DNA from: Muscardinus avellanarius
Lineage: Eukaryota > Chordata > Mammalia > Rodentia > Gliridae
DNA length: 64,000 nucleotides
Assembly (NCBI GenBank): GCA_963383645.1
Contig: OY726573.1
Span: 15,360,093 to 15,424,092 of the forward strand
Direction of reading: 5' to 3'
The position numbers and the translations under genes were made by a program. The notes under the pieces were generated by a model that saw only the letters and a list, made by a program, of their open reading frames with translations, made no database searches and had not been told where the DNA came from. Below are positions 45,768 to 57,011 of this stretch, piece by piece. Numbering within the stretch: the first letter of the stretch is position 1; every line of letters starts with the position of its first letter.

Positions 45768-46235
45768 CAGTGCTGGGGATGGAACCCAGGGGCTTTCTGC
45801 CTTCTGGCTACAGTCCCAGACCTATTTTCTATTTTATTTGGAAACAGGTCTCACTAAGTTGCTGAGAGCCTCACGAAGTAGCTGAGGCTGGCTTCAAACC
45901 TGCACGATCCTCCTGTCTCGGCCTCCCAAGTACAGAGATTACAAGTGTGCGCCACCACGCCCGGCTTAAATTTTAAAAAAAGGGAGGAAAAAAAAAGCCG
46001 GGTATGGTGGCACATGCATGTAATCCCAGCATTTGGGAGGCTACGACCGGAGGATTGGGGTTCACGGACAGCCTCAGCTACTTAGTGAGGCCCTCTGCAA
46101 CTCAGTGAGACCCTGTTTCAAAAAATAAAAAGACCCTATTTCAAAAAATAAAAAGACTAAAAAACAGGACCGGGGGTGTAGCTCGGAGGTAGAACCCAGT
46201 ACTGAGTTCCATTCCCAGTACTGCAAAAAAAAAAA
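45768..46235. repeat. Opposed SINEs
   Basis: Minus copy 45768-45965, plus copy 45995-46235 with a short internal duplication (GACCCTRTTTCAAAAAATAAA, R = G/A). Confidence 0.86.
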
Positions 46236-46239
46236 AAAA

Positions 46240-46685
46240 GGAAAACACTTTCTTCTTGATTTTTCAAACCATAAAATGAAGCCCTTCCTTAATTATCTAG
46301 AATTATAGGTATGAATACAAACTATAAAATTGGAAAGTCCTGAAGATACTTGTACAAGAAGAAATAAAAGAAAGGGAGGGAGAGAGGACAGAGAGAGAGA
46401 GGAAGGGAAAGCCCCCCCCCCCCATGTCATTCTCCAGGCAAGCTCTGGCCAGGTGCAATGGCGGATCCCTCACAGCAGGGAGACCAAAGCCCTGTGCTCT
46501 GGAGACGGGGAGACCGGGTTAATTAGCAGTCTCCATTTATAGGTAACAGACGCTCACTAGAGAGCACTTGAGCCAAAAGGAGAATTAATTACAAGGATAA
46601 AAGGCCAGAGCCACCATCGGGACTCACTCTGAGGGAGAGAGCAGCCTAGAGCCAGGGCGAGGAGCGTCCTAAGAATTTACAAAAT
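46240..46685. other. Unassigned intergenic sequence
   Basis: Includes a G/A-rich patch (46370-46410) and a 14-bp C run at 46413. Confidence 0.4.
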
Positions 46686-46689
46686 CTAG

Positions 46690-47211
46690 CAGGGCGGGCG
46701 TGGTGGCGCACACTTGTAATCCCAGCATCTGGGAGGCCGAGGCAGGAGGATCACGGTTCGAGGACAGCTTCAGCTACTACTTTGTGAGGCCTTTTGCAGC
46801 TCAGTGAGATCCTGTTTCAAAAGAAAGAATAATAAAAAAAAAAATAGGTCTGGATGTATAGCTCGGAAGTAGAATGCCCTTGGGTTCCATCCCTAGTACC
46901 CCCCCCCAAAAAAAAAAGAAAAAAGAAGAAAAAAAGAGTATCATCATGTCATCATGGCTTGGGAGAAAGAAGGGCAAAAGAGGAATGACAGGGAAGATGG
47001 GCACCAGAGCTCAGCGTGGTGGTGCACACTTGTAATCCCAGGGCTTGGGAGGCTGAGACACAAGGATTGCGGGTTTGCAGCCAGCCTCAGCTACTCAGGG
47101 AGACCTCTCACAACTTAGTGAGGCCCTGGTTCAAAACTAAAGAATAGAAAAATATGGCTGGGGGTATAGCTCAGAGGTAGAATGCCCCCCGGGTTCGACC
47201 CTCAACACCAA

Positions 47212-47250
<39 letters not shown>

Positions 47251-47255
47251 ATGGA
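46690..47255 (+). repeat. Two SINEs and (AAAT)n
   Basis: 46690-46905, 47010-47210 and about eleven AAAT units to 47252. Confidence 0.88.
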
Positions 47256-47349
47256 AAAAGATAGTCACCAAATACTGGCTTCGCTGAGAATGTGCTGGAT
47301 CCCGCTCCCTGGCCTGACTATTCTGTTCATAGAATAGTCTAACCTAAGA

Positions 47350-47410
47350 AGGGGCAGGGGCAGGGGCAGGGGCAGGGGCAGAGGCAGGGGCAGGGGCAGG
47401 GGCAGGGCAG
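47350..47410. repeat. (GGGGCA)n hexanucleotide array
   Basis: About nine GGGGCA units with one GAGGCA variant. The G-rich strand is the plus strand. Confidence 0.92.
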
Positions 47411-47447
47411 GACCTGGAGCTGGGAAATCAGCACAGTATTATAACAT

Positions 47448-47862
47448 TGAAAATTGAGTTGGGGATCGTGAAGAAGGCAAGCACCAGCCAGGTTATTAAA
47501 GTCCCCTTTAATTAAACTGGCACCTTTGGGTGAGATCTGCTGACTGTGGGGGAAGGGACCGACGCCTGAGCAGCAGAGCCATGCGGTCAGCAGGATCAGT
47601 CAGCAGTCACAGTAGGTCGGCAGAGCCACACGGTCAGCAGAGCCAAACGGCAAGAGGAAGTGAGGGGATTTGTGTGGCCGGGTCGTGGGGTGGAGCCAGC
47701 AGCGGGAGAAGGCTGGTCTTCTCGCGACATCTGGAGTCTCGTGACCTCTGGAGTCTGCCCCGCATGTCGGGAGTCTCCGGCATCTCCACTTCTGGCTTCC
47801 GGGGTTCCGCCTCCTGTCCCCACTGCGGGGTCCCGTGGGAGGAGGGGGGACCTTACCTATCA
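47448..47862 (-). mobile_element. LTR-like dispersed repeat, copy 2
   Basis: Partner of 5266-5660. Internal tandem-like CGGTCAGCAGAGCCA motifs (47582-47655) make it slightly longer. Minus-strand ends TGATAGGTAAGG...CAATTTTCA. Confidence 0.5.
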
Positions 47863-47869
47863 AGTATGA

Positions 47870-48240
47870 GTCCTCCTCAGGATACTCATCCTAGCTCTTC
47901 ATTCAGAAGAAACAGTGACAAAGGAGTATGGAGCAACCTACTACAGTCCCGACAGCCCTGGGCTGACAGGTTAATGAGTTTAATGACTAGACTTCAGCGA
48001 GAAGTTGGGTGGAAGGGAGAAGACCAATGTGTCTGCGGAGTCTAGGATCTCATAGGGCAGGCCAATGTGTCACACATTCTAGAGACTCATCCCAGCTAGG
48101 GCTGCTTGTTACAGGGACATTTCACTTCTCCACCCACACCTGAGCCAGAGTCTCTGGTCCTAGACCCAGAATAGGGTGTGTTAGCCAGGCATCCGTCCCT
48201 TCTGCCCATTAGGAACACTGGTCCCACCATTTGACATCGC
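47870..48240. other. Unassigned intergenic sequence
   Basis: Nothing recognised. Confidence 0.4.
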
Positions 48241-48247
48241 GTCCCTT

Positions 48248-48415
48248 CGAGCTATACCCCCAACCCGATTTTTTATTTCTTACTTGGAAACAGGGTCTCC
48301 CTAGGTTGATGAGAGTTATACTACTTGTTGAGGCTGTCCTCGAAACTGTGAACCTCCTGTCTCAGCCTCCCAAAGTGCCTGGATTACAGACATGTGCCAC
48401 CATGCCTGGTTCTAA
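48248..48415 (-). repeat. SINE, 5' part missing
   Basis: GAGCTATACCCCCAACCCG to CACCATGCCTGG. Confidence 0.82.
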
Positions 48416-48490
48416 GAGAAAGCTCTAATACACACCTGGGAGGGACTATCTTGGCAGAAGAGAGGTACCCTTTCAGTTATAGGGTGGGCA

Positions 48491-48492
<2 letters not shown>

Positions 48493-48539
<47 letters not shown>

Positions 48540-48715
48540 TACTGGGGTTCCTAGAAACCCTTCTACCTCCGGGCAACACTCCCAGACCTATTTTATATTT
48601 TTATTTGGAAACGGGGTCTCTTAAGCCAGCGAGGCTGGCTTCGAACCTGCGCGATCCTCCTGTCTCCGCCTCCCAAGCGCGGGGATTACAAGCGTGCGCC
48701 ACCACGCCCAGCAGA
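48493..48715 (-). repeat. (GT)n and second-subfamily SINE
   Basis: About 23 GT units to 48538, SINE 48539-48713. Confidence 0.9.
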
Positions 48716-48869
48716 CTGGTGAAAATTTTCAATCGTTCCTTAGCACATCTTTGGGACAGTGCAAAGAACAAGTGCTAGGTGCTTTCCTGGTGGGGGTCAG
48801 CTGGGAAGTATTGTTACGGGTCTAGAAGGGTTTGTTTCTTGTGGTTTTCCCATTGCACTAGCTCAGAGA

Positions 48870-49035
48870 AAGAAAAACTAGCAGGCTGCTGTGGGCTGCC
48901 TCTTACACTAAACATGTACATACTTTCTTTCCCTTGTCATTATTCCCTAACAATACAGTGTAACAACTACTTACATAGTATTGGCATTGTATTAGGTGTT
49001 ATAAGTCACACAAGGGGTGGTTTAAAGTACACAGG
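48870..49035 (+). mobile_element. Tigger-type DNA transposon fragment
   Basis: CATGTACATACTTTCTTTCC, GTCATTATTCCCTAACAATAC, TAACAACTACTTACATAGTA and GTATTAGGTGTTATAAGT match the conserved interior of a TcMar-Tigger family. Homologous to 57085-57330. Confidence 0.7.
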
Positions 49036-49039
49036 GAGA

Positions 49040-49395
49040 AGCCTAAGCCTTTAATCCCAGTATTTGGAAGGCTAAACAAGAGGATCATAGGTTTGAGGCC
49101 AGCCTTAGTAAATTAATAAATGTGTTTAAAATTTTTAAAAAAAGTAGCCGGGCGTGGTGGTGCACGCTTATAATCCCCGTGCTTGGGAGGCGGAGACAGG
49201 AGGATCAGGCAGGTTCAAAGCCAGCCGCGCTGGCTTAAGAGACCCTGTTTCCAAATTTAAAAAATATATAAAATAGGTCTGGGAGTGCAGCCCAGAGGTA
49301 GAAGGGTTTCCAGGAACCCCAGTACCACCAATAAATGAATAAATAAATAAATAAAGTATGCCCGGCATGGTGGTCCATGCTTGTAATCACATTAA
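49040..49395 (+). repeat. SINE pieces
   Basis: Diverged B1 49050-49125, second-subfamily copy 49145-49330, B1 start only 49358-49390. Confidence 0.8.
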
Positions 49396-49449
49396 ACCTA
49401 GGAAAAGTATACCTCCAAGCTATACCTGCAGATATATATATATTTTTTT

Positions 49450-49655
49450 TTTGGGGGGGGTCTGGGGATGGAACCCAGGGCCAATCTACCTCTGAGCTAC
49501 AGCCCTGCTCTATTTTTTATTCTTTATTTTGAAACCGGGTCTCACTGAGTTGCAGAGGGCCTCACTAAGTAGCTGAGGTTGTCCGTGAACCGCGATCCTC
49601 CGGTCTCAGCCTCCCGAATGCTGGGATTACAAGTGTGCGCCACCACACACGGCTC

Positions 49656-49701
<46 letters not shown>

Positions 49702-49745
49702 AGGGCCTCACTAAGTAGCTGAGGCTGGCCACGAACCTGCAATAC
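49450..49745 (-). repeat. Full SINE, poly-A run and B1 piece cut at 49745
   Basis: SINE 49455-49655, A run of about 38 at 49662-49700, then a B1 fragment that stops where the inverted duplication starts. Confidence 0.84.
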
Positions 49746-50373
49746 CCTTCACGCTCACCGTGCCGGGGCAGATGCGGCTGTCCTCATCATCCCCGGCCAC
49801 GGGGACTCCGGGTGAAGACGCCGCGCGCTGCGGCATCTTCCCTTCGCGCTGTGAACTTGCAGACTCGCGCCTCTCGCCCTCCCCGCCTCAGAGGGAGCGG
49901 TTGGCTCCCTGCCGCCACAGTGACTTCCATTTCCTCGGGGACCGTGTTCCACCAGATTTTACCTCTTCATTAACAGTGTAGAGTGTAAGACCTGGGGAAA
50001 TCATAGTCCCGACGCTGGTTAACTGCTGCGACCGTGGGCAGCCCGTTCTGCCTTTCTGAGCCTCTGTATTCTCCTCTGCAAAATGGCGTTGTAATGGGAG
50101 CTGACTCACGGGGTTGTGGAGAATATTAGATGAGCTTTCTCAGCAAAAGTGCTTAGCACAGTCTCCACACGTAGCCGAGCACCCAATAAAATACCGCTCC
50201 TCCCCCTCCACTGCTCCCAAAGCCTAAGGTCACCGCTCACCTGCCTGAGAAAGGAGGAGGAGGCAAGCCAGGTGTGGTGGTGCAGGCCGGTAACCCCAGG
50301 ACTTGGGAGGCTGAGAAGGGAGGATCACAGGCGTGAGGTCAGCCTCGGCAACTGGGCGAGCCTCTCGGTCACC
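49746..50373 (-). repeat. Left arm of a 628-bp inverted duplication
   Basis: Reverse complement of 51018-51645. Arm coordinates sum to 101391 throughout, so there is no net indel. Only a handful of mismatches were seen (for example around 49888, 49897, 50049 and 50353). The SINE at its inner end (50265-50373) is cut at the arm boundary. Confidence 0.95.
49975..50180 (-). mobile_element. MIR element (left-arm copy)
   Basis: Reverse complement of the MIR described at 51215-51420. Confidence 0.75.
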
Positions 50374-50840
50374 AGAACAGGCCCAGACCCAGTCTCCATG
50401 CTGCTGGGCGCCCTGGGCACCACCCGCACGCGGAGGCGGTGGGACCTGAGAGTCCGTCTCCCGAGAGCAGCGCTGGTCACGGGGACGGGTGCTTCCAGGG
50501 CTCGGTGGCTCCCGAGGGGGCTGGAGAATGTCCCGGGTCACACGGCTGTGGGAAATGCCCCTCAGGAGCAGGAGGTGAGGGAACCCTGCTTCTCTTTTGA
50601 AGAGGGGGAGCTTTGCGCTCCCGGCATGCTGAAGGGAAGGGGCAATGTCGAGAGGGAGACCCCGGGACTGTAACTAGGGAGTGAGGCTCCTGTGTCTGGT
50701 GGGGATGGACCCAGGCCAAGGAGGGGGGTCAGGGCGGATGAGAGCGGCGCTCTGGTAAGAGGATTACAGTGGGGCAGCCTGGGCCTGGGAGTCGGGCCCT
50801 TGTGGGCCAGGGAGTTGCATTTTCTAGAAATTGCCATTGA

Positions 50841-50879
<39 letters not shown>

Positions 50880-51017
50880 CACGCGCACGTGTGCACTGCT
50901 GGAGAGACATACACACACACACAGACAATGGGGACTGAACCCAGAGCCGTTCTACTTCCAAGCTACACCTCCAGCCCCCTTTTTTTAAAATTTTCATTTT
51001 GAAATAGGGTCTCATGA
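50374..51017. other. Spacer of the inverted duplication
   Basis: 644 bp, GC-rich. Holds (GT)n at 50840-50875 and, from 50925, the ID half of the SINE that continues into the right arm. No gene recognised. Confidence 0.6.
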
Positions 51018-51128
51018 GGTGACCGAGAGGCTCGCCCCGTTGCCGAGGCTGACCTCACGCCTGTGATCCTCCCTTCTCAGCCTCCCAAGTCCTGGGGTTA
51101 CCGGCCTGCACCACCACACCTGGCTTGC
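50925..51128 (-). repeat. Full SINE spanning the right-arm inner boundary
   Basis: GGGGACTGAACCCAGAGCCG to CACCACACCTGGC. Its intactness shows that the right arm is the original copy. Confidence 0.85.
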
Positions 51129-51645
51129 CTCCTCCTCCTTTCTCAGGCAGGTGAGCGGTGACCTTAGGCTTTGGGAGCAGTGGAGGGGGAGGAGCGGTAT
51201 TTTATTGGGTGCTCGGCTACGTGTGGAGACTGTGCTAAGCACTTTTGCTGAGAAAGCTCATCTAATATTCTCCACAACCCCGTGAGTCAGCTCCCATTAC
51301 AACGCCATTTTGCAGAGGAGAATACAGAGGCTCAGAAAGGCAGAATGGGCTGCCCACGGTCGCAGCAGTTAACCAGCGTCGGGACTATGATTTCCCCAGG
51401 TCTTACACTCTACACTGTTAATGAAGAGGTAAAATCTGGTGGAACACGGTCCCCGAGGAAATGGAAGTCACTGTGGCGGCAGGGAGCCCACCGCTTCCTC
51501 TGAGGCGGGGAGGGCGAGAGGCGCGAGTCTGCAAGTTCACAGCGCGAAGGGAAGATGCCGCAGCGCGCGGCGTCTTCACCCGGAGTCCCCGTGGCCGGGG
51601 ATGATGAGGACAGCCGCATCTGCCCCGGCACGGTGAGCGTGAAGG
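51018..51645 (+). repeat. Right arm of the inverted duplication (probable parent copy)
   Basis: See the left arm. Contains a SINE B1 half, a MIR and a GC-rich segment that ends GCCCCGGCACGGTGAGCGTG, which resembles an exon end with a donor, but no gene is recognised. Confidence 0.95.
51215..51420 (+). mobile_element. MIR element
   Basis: CTGTGCTAAGCACTTTTGCTG, CTCATCTAATATTCTCCACA, ATTTTGCAGAGGAGAATAC, GAGGCTCAGAAAGGCAGAA and GCCCACGGTCGCAGCAGTTAA follow the MIR consensus in order. Confidence 0.8.
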
Positions 51646-52090
51646 ACGTGTGGGCAGGATGGGGAGGGCTTTGGCCCCAGGGGCACAGAGGGCCCGTGGC
51701 GGTAGGGGGTCTCTGTGGAATCTCACATCTCCGAGGTCTCCAGCTGTGGGGTCCAGGATCCCTGGGTGTGGAGACCCCTGAGGAAAGGCCCACTCTCCAG
51801 TGCCAGCATTTGGAGCCCGAGGACGCTGCCCGCGGCGCCGGGGGACACCAAGAAACCAACATGGACACGGACAGCCAGGGAGAGCTCAGGACTGGGCCAG
51901 GCGCTCAGGAAAAGTCCAAGGGGCCCCGGGTGCTGAGTCAGGGGTGTGCGGAGCAAGACAGGGGGCCAGGAGGATTTAGGGTGCTGGGGAGAAAGTGGTT
52001 TAGTGCCCAGTACTTAGGGGGCTCAGTGAGACAGGGGTATGGTAAGTCCAAGGCCGGTCTCAGCAACTTAGCAACACCCTGTTTTAAAAA
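51646..52090. other. Unassigned sequence next to the right arm
   Basis: A GC-rich plus frame (51555-52124) runs across the arm boundary and ends in a SINE. No homology recognised. Confidence 0.4.
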
Positions 52091-52094
52091 AAGA

Positions 52095-52287
52095 AATGCC
52101 AAGGGTGGTGGCGCGTGCTTGTAATCTCAGTACTTGGGAGGCTGAGACAGGAGAATCGCGGTTTGTGGACAGTCTCAGCTACTTAGTGAGGCCCTCCACA
52201 ACTCAGTGAGAACCTGTTTCAAAATAAAGAATAAAAAAGAGGGCTGGGGGTGTAGTCAGAGATAGAATGCCCCTGGGTTCCATTCCC

Positions 52288-52335
<48 letters not shown>

Positions 52336-52336
52336 C
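52095..52336 (+). repeat. SINE with (CA)n tail
   Basis: B1-dID 52095-52290 and about 23 CA units. Confidence 0.9.
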
Positions 52337-52579
52337 CAAACCACCTTCTATAAGAAGCCTTCCTGGAATTATATAAGGAAGATTTTTTGCTTAGGATTTT
52401 CTATTGCCTAGAAATGATCTCACCAAAGCCGAGGGATCTTCTCTGCCTTATAGCTTCTCAGCATCACAAATGGACATGGGGACATTACAAGCGTGGACAT
52501 GGTACTTCTATAACGCCGCCTCTGCTGGTCACAGGCAATCAGACCAGGAGCAGGTCCCTGCCTCAGAAAGGGGTCAATG

Positions 52580-53575
52580 AAGCCAGGCATGGTGGTGCAC
52601 GTTTGCAATCCCAGTACTTGGGAAGCTGAGGAGGATCGCAGGTTTGAAGCCAGCCTCGGCAGCTTAGTGAGGCTCTTAGCAACTTAGGGAGACCCTGTTT
52701 CCAAATAAAATATAAAAATAAGTCTGGTGTGGTGGCTCACACTTGTCATCCCAGCATTTGGGAGGCTAAAACGGGAGGATCGCGGTTTGTGGACAGCCTC
52801 AGCTACTCAGTGAGGCCCTTCGCAACTCAGTGAGACCTTGTTTCAAAATAAAGAATAAAAAATAGGGCTAGGAGCCGAGTGTGGTGGCGCACGCTTGTAA
52901 TCCCAGCATTTGGGAGGCTGAGACTGGAGGATTGAGGTTCGCGGACAGCCTCAGCTACTAAGTGAGGCCCTCTGTAATTTAGTGAGACCCTATTTCAAAA
53001 TAAAGAATAAGCCCGGCATGGTGGCGCACGCTTGTAATCCCCACGCTTGGGAGGCGGAGACAGGAGGATCACACAGGTTTGAAGCCAGCCTTGCTGGTTT
53101 AAGAGACCCTCTTTCCAAATAAAAAGAAAGGTCTGAGAGTATAGCCCAGAGTAGAAAGGTTTCTAGGAACCCTAGTACCACCAAAAAATAAATAAAAAAT
53201 AAAAATAAAATAAAGAATAAAAATAGGGCAGGGGGTGTAACTCAGAGGTCGAATGCCTCTGGGTTTCATTCCCAGACCCGAAAAAAAAAAAAAAATAGGG
53301 CTAGGGGTGTCGCTCAGAGGTAGAATGCCCCTGGGTTTCAACTGCAAAAAAACAAAAAATAAAGCTGGGCCTGGTGGCACACACTTGTAGCTTGTCATCC
53401 CAACATTTGGAAGGCTGAGACAGGAGGATTGTGGTCCAAGGACAGCCTCAGCTACTTAGTGAGGCCCTTGCAACTTAGTGAGACTCTGTTTCAAAAAAAA
53501 AAAAAAATAGGTCTAGGGTGTAGCCTGGAGGTAGAAGGCCCCTGAGTTCCATCCCCAGTACCAAGGGGAATGGTG
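52580..53575 (+). repeat. Dense plus-strand SINE block
   Basis: Pieces at 52580-52723, 52724-52868, 52870-53008, 53010-53185 (second subfamily), 53222-53280, 53297-53345 and 53363-53568. Confidence 0.85.
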
Positions 53576-55015
53576 CTGCAAAGATCAGAATCCCAGTTCA
53601 ACCTGGCCCATGTTACTGACCCAGCTGGACCTGGCTTCAGGCCCAGTGAGGTACCGAGGTTTAAAGAGTGGCGTTCAGGACCTAGTCCCTCTCCATCTGC
53701 CTGTTCTGCTCTCTTCTTTGAGATGGCAGAACTGCTCACCGTCCCACCCTCTCGGCATCCCCTGGCTTTCCTTGAAGCAATCCCGTGGCCAGAGCAACAA
53801 CACGACTGGGGCGGGCTGCAGAGGGAAATCAGGACTCAGCTCCCAGATGCTGGGATTGCCAGCGTGTGCCACGCCTAGCTTAGATTGAAACTTTTTATGG
53901 AGGTTTTTTTTTTTTTTTAAGGACTGTGGAGAGCAGGGAGTTGGGGCTTTCCAGGAATGTAGGTTGTTGTGTCTTAAGCAGTGGTTCCTGTTGCAGTGCC
54001 TGGAACTGGGCGACACCTGTGTCAGGAACTGGCTGACACAGGTATTTGCAGCTGTACTCATCAGCAGGGCAGTTAGGCCATTGTTGTCTAGCTGCAGTTA
54101 CATGCATCCGCCAGCTGGAACTTTCAGGGGTGGGGGGCTGCCAACGTCCCTGCTCTGACCTAACAACGGGCCGGTTTTCGGTTGGTGGCTTTGGGATGGT
54201 CCGTCCTGCTCTAATCCCCAGCAGCAGGTTCCTGAGGGTAGGAGGTGAGGTGCGATTTGTTAGTGCGGTCCCAGCCAGAGACCAGTGGGCCTCCCTGCTC
54301 CATCTGGGGACCCTTGCTCCTTCAGTCTCAGATTCTGGCTTCTGTGGGATATGAATCACGGGCATAGGAAGCTCTGCATTTCTCTTTCTTCCTCTTTTGT
54401 GCCTATGAAGGGTCGAAGCAACGCCATTCACCTCTAGAGCCTCAAAAGAAGGCCCTAGTCTTTTCCAGGACCTGAGAGCCCGAGGCATCCCTGCCTGGTC
54501 CCTTCAGAGCAGGCCCCCTGAGCAGGGGAGCTCCTGGGTCCGTTGGTCCTGTGCTCACCTCCCCCTGCCTGCGTCATTTCTAGGATTTGCCCCTATCTAA
54601 AATCCTCCCTGGCAGCTTGGCAGCAAGGACTTAGGCTGCTTTTGCCCAAAACACTGACTCTTCATATGGGCCTGTAAAATGTCCAACGGGCAACTAAAAG
54701 CAAGGTTAAAAAAAAATGGGCATCTCTGCCTCCATCTTACATCTGTTTTGCTCTGAGAACCCTGGATTCCAGGAACAACGGGTCTGAATGATAAACATCT
54801 TGTGTTGAGCCCAAACTACCCCCCCCAGGCCACGGCAACTTTCTTACCAAGGATAAGCCCTCACCTGACCAGTCCAGAGATAAGGGTCCACCGGACTGCG
54901 GTTTGACCATGCTTACGTTGATCTCCTTGTCTACGTAATCTGGGGGCTCGTCACCACCCTAAAAGACAAGATTGGAAATACCTCCCCCCTTTGTCTTTCT
55001 GGCATAACTACATTG
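53576..55015. other. Unassigned intergenic sequence, mostly single copy
   Basis: Only a SINE end fragment (53840-53882) is recognised. The minus frame 53895-54488 (197 codons) is the longest non-repeat frame between the genes. It has no recognised domain and begins in low-complexity sequence. Confidence 0.45.
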
Positions 55016-55021
55016 ATTAAA

Positions 55022-55252
55022 GTTCCTCTCCTGCCGGGTGTGGTGGCGCACGCTTGTAATCCCCGCGCTTGGGAGGCAGAGACAGGAGGATCGCGCAGGT
55101 TCGAAGCCAGCCACTCGCGCTGGCTTAGGAGACCCTGTTTCCAAATAAAAATGTAAAAATAGGTCTGGGAGTGTAGCCCGGAGGTAGAAGGGCTTCCAGG
55201 AACCCCAGTACCACCAAAAAAAAAAAAAAAAAAAAAAAAAAAGTTCCTCTCC
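55022..55252 (+). repeat. Second-subfamily SINE with 14-bp target-site duplication
   Basis: AAGTTCCTCTCCTG occurs directly before the SINE (about 55020-55033) and after its A tail (about 55243-55256). Sharp duplication and a ~26-bp A tail indicate a young insertion. Confidence 0.88.
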
Positions 55253-55256
55253 TGAT

Positions 55257-56460
55257 TTGTACCATTACTATTTTCCCTTTGGTTTGGGGGCAAGTGAATG
55301 GACCTGATTTGTTGGGATCCCCAGAGCCTAGGACTTCAGTAACAAGGCCAGGTTTGAGTATTCCGAGGGTGGGATGCTCAAACCACCCCTTGGGGCCAAG
55401 AGGACCACACGCCACAAGATGGGAGAACGCACACCTTTATTTCAGCTCCCACTCTCCCCAACACCCTGGCACATGCTCTGGTGACTCCAGTGCGAGGCTC
55501 AGAAGACCCCAGTGAACACAGCCCTACAACGCAGTGTCAAAGCCCCTGCTGAGGAGCTCGTCCACCTCCCCAGAGTGGGGTCCCTGGGGTCCACTGCAGG
55601 TGGGAGCGGAGAGCACGGCCCAGCCCCTGAGCAGCAGCAAGAGAGAAGGCGCCCAGCGAGGCTCCGGACGCACCGGGGTTCAAAGCAGCAGCTGCGGGAG
55701 GTCCCTGCTTGGCCACTGAGCCATCCCACGGCGAGGACAGCGCCAGGTGTGGGCCCCTGGGCAGGCCGGCCAGCCGCGGTAGTGTAAACACATCTGAGGT
55801 GACCACGCCAGTGCTCCAGGGCTGGGAGCTGCCCAGGTCCCAGGAGCAACAGGGTGGGGTTGGGGGCTTCATGGCGCCCTAAGACTGATCATTGCCTGGG
55901 CCACACTGCTGAGAAAAAGCAGGGAGGAACTACTGGAGAGAAAAGGGACTAAGGGAACTAGAGAGAGGGAGCAGGGAGAGAGAGCCGGAGGGAGGGCACT
56001 GAGGGACAGGAGGACGCCGAGGAATGGTATTTCCCCTTCTCTTCTCCCACAGGTCTGTGAATCCTGGGGTGGGGTCTCCCCGCGCAGACCCGTCACATCT
56101 GGTCATTATCAGTCAGAGGCAGCTGGCCTGGGAATGAGGTCAAGTCAAAAGTGCAAAGAGCCTGCTGAGCCCGGCACGCACCACCTCTACCCCAAGGTGC
56201 ACTTGGGCTCATTTTCCCGGTGCCCTGCTGGGGCCTGCCCAAGCAATCTTCCAGCACCTAAGCCTGGATGACTCTTCCCTGAGGCCATCACCTACTCCAG
56301 GCCCTGGCCAGAAGGGGAGGAGGAAGAGGAAGAGAAGAGCAGGAAACTGAGGGCTACACCCACACCGTCAGGCCCGAGGCCAGCAATGCGGAATCTGCCC
56401 TTCAATCCTGGGACCTAGGTACAAAGAAAATCTCAAGGGAGATGTTTACCAGTGTAAATA
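55257..56460. other. Unassigned region with a minus-strand polyadenylation-like end
   Basis: On the minus strand GCTGAAATAAAGGTGTGCG (55432-55450) is a textbook AATAAA plus GT-rich downstream context. The ~1 kb upstream on that strand is GC-rich and non-repetitive, with short frames only (55537-55872, 55499-55849). Could be a lncRNA end, a retrocopy 3' UTR or an LTR. Confidence 0.4.
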
Positions 56461-56471
56461 TTTTTTTAAGA

Positions 56472-56473
<2 letters not shown>

Positions 56474-56510
<37 letters not shown>

Positions 56511-56522
56511 CGCGTGCGCACG
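56474..56522. repeat. (GT)n(GC)n microsatellite
   Basis: About 14 GT units followed by alternating GC, a purine-pyrimidine run. Confidence 0.92.
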
Positions 56523-57010
56523 CCTGCTATGATTTTCTTTTGTTTTCATCTTTAATTCATCTGCTTTGAACAGAGTAAAAAAAAATTTTTTTTTAAATTG
56601 CACTAAATTACTATAGTGGGCACCACCTTAGGTAACCAGAACCTATAAGTGTGGCATTTGCCACTAGTCAGTTAAAATAAATAAATAAATAATAAATAAA
56701 TAAACAAACAAATACATAAAAGCAAAGCAACCTCCAGGAGCATCTATAATCATACTATCCACTCTTCCAGGAGTTCTTAAGCTCAAGGTCTACAAGTGCC
56801 AGACAAAAGACGGGATGTTCAGGAAATCTTGGTGTCCCGAAGGCTGTGAGGAGCGGTCGGGACCATGAGAAGAGAATTGTGAAGTCCCGGGTTATAAAGG
56901 AATGTTCTATTATTCCTCTTTACCTCCAGCAAATGTGGCCAGGGGTGAAACACACCCCGTGTGGTACTTTTGATTTCAGGAGGAGAGGGAAGTCTGGTTG
57001 GCAGTCAACC
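56523..57010. other. Unassigned intergenic sequence
   Basis: Includes an (AAAT)n patch at 56675-56720. Nothing else recognised. Confidence 0.4.
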
Positions 57011-57011
57011 C

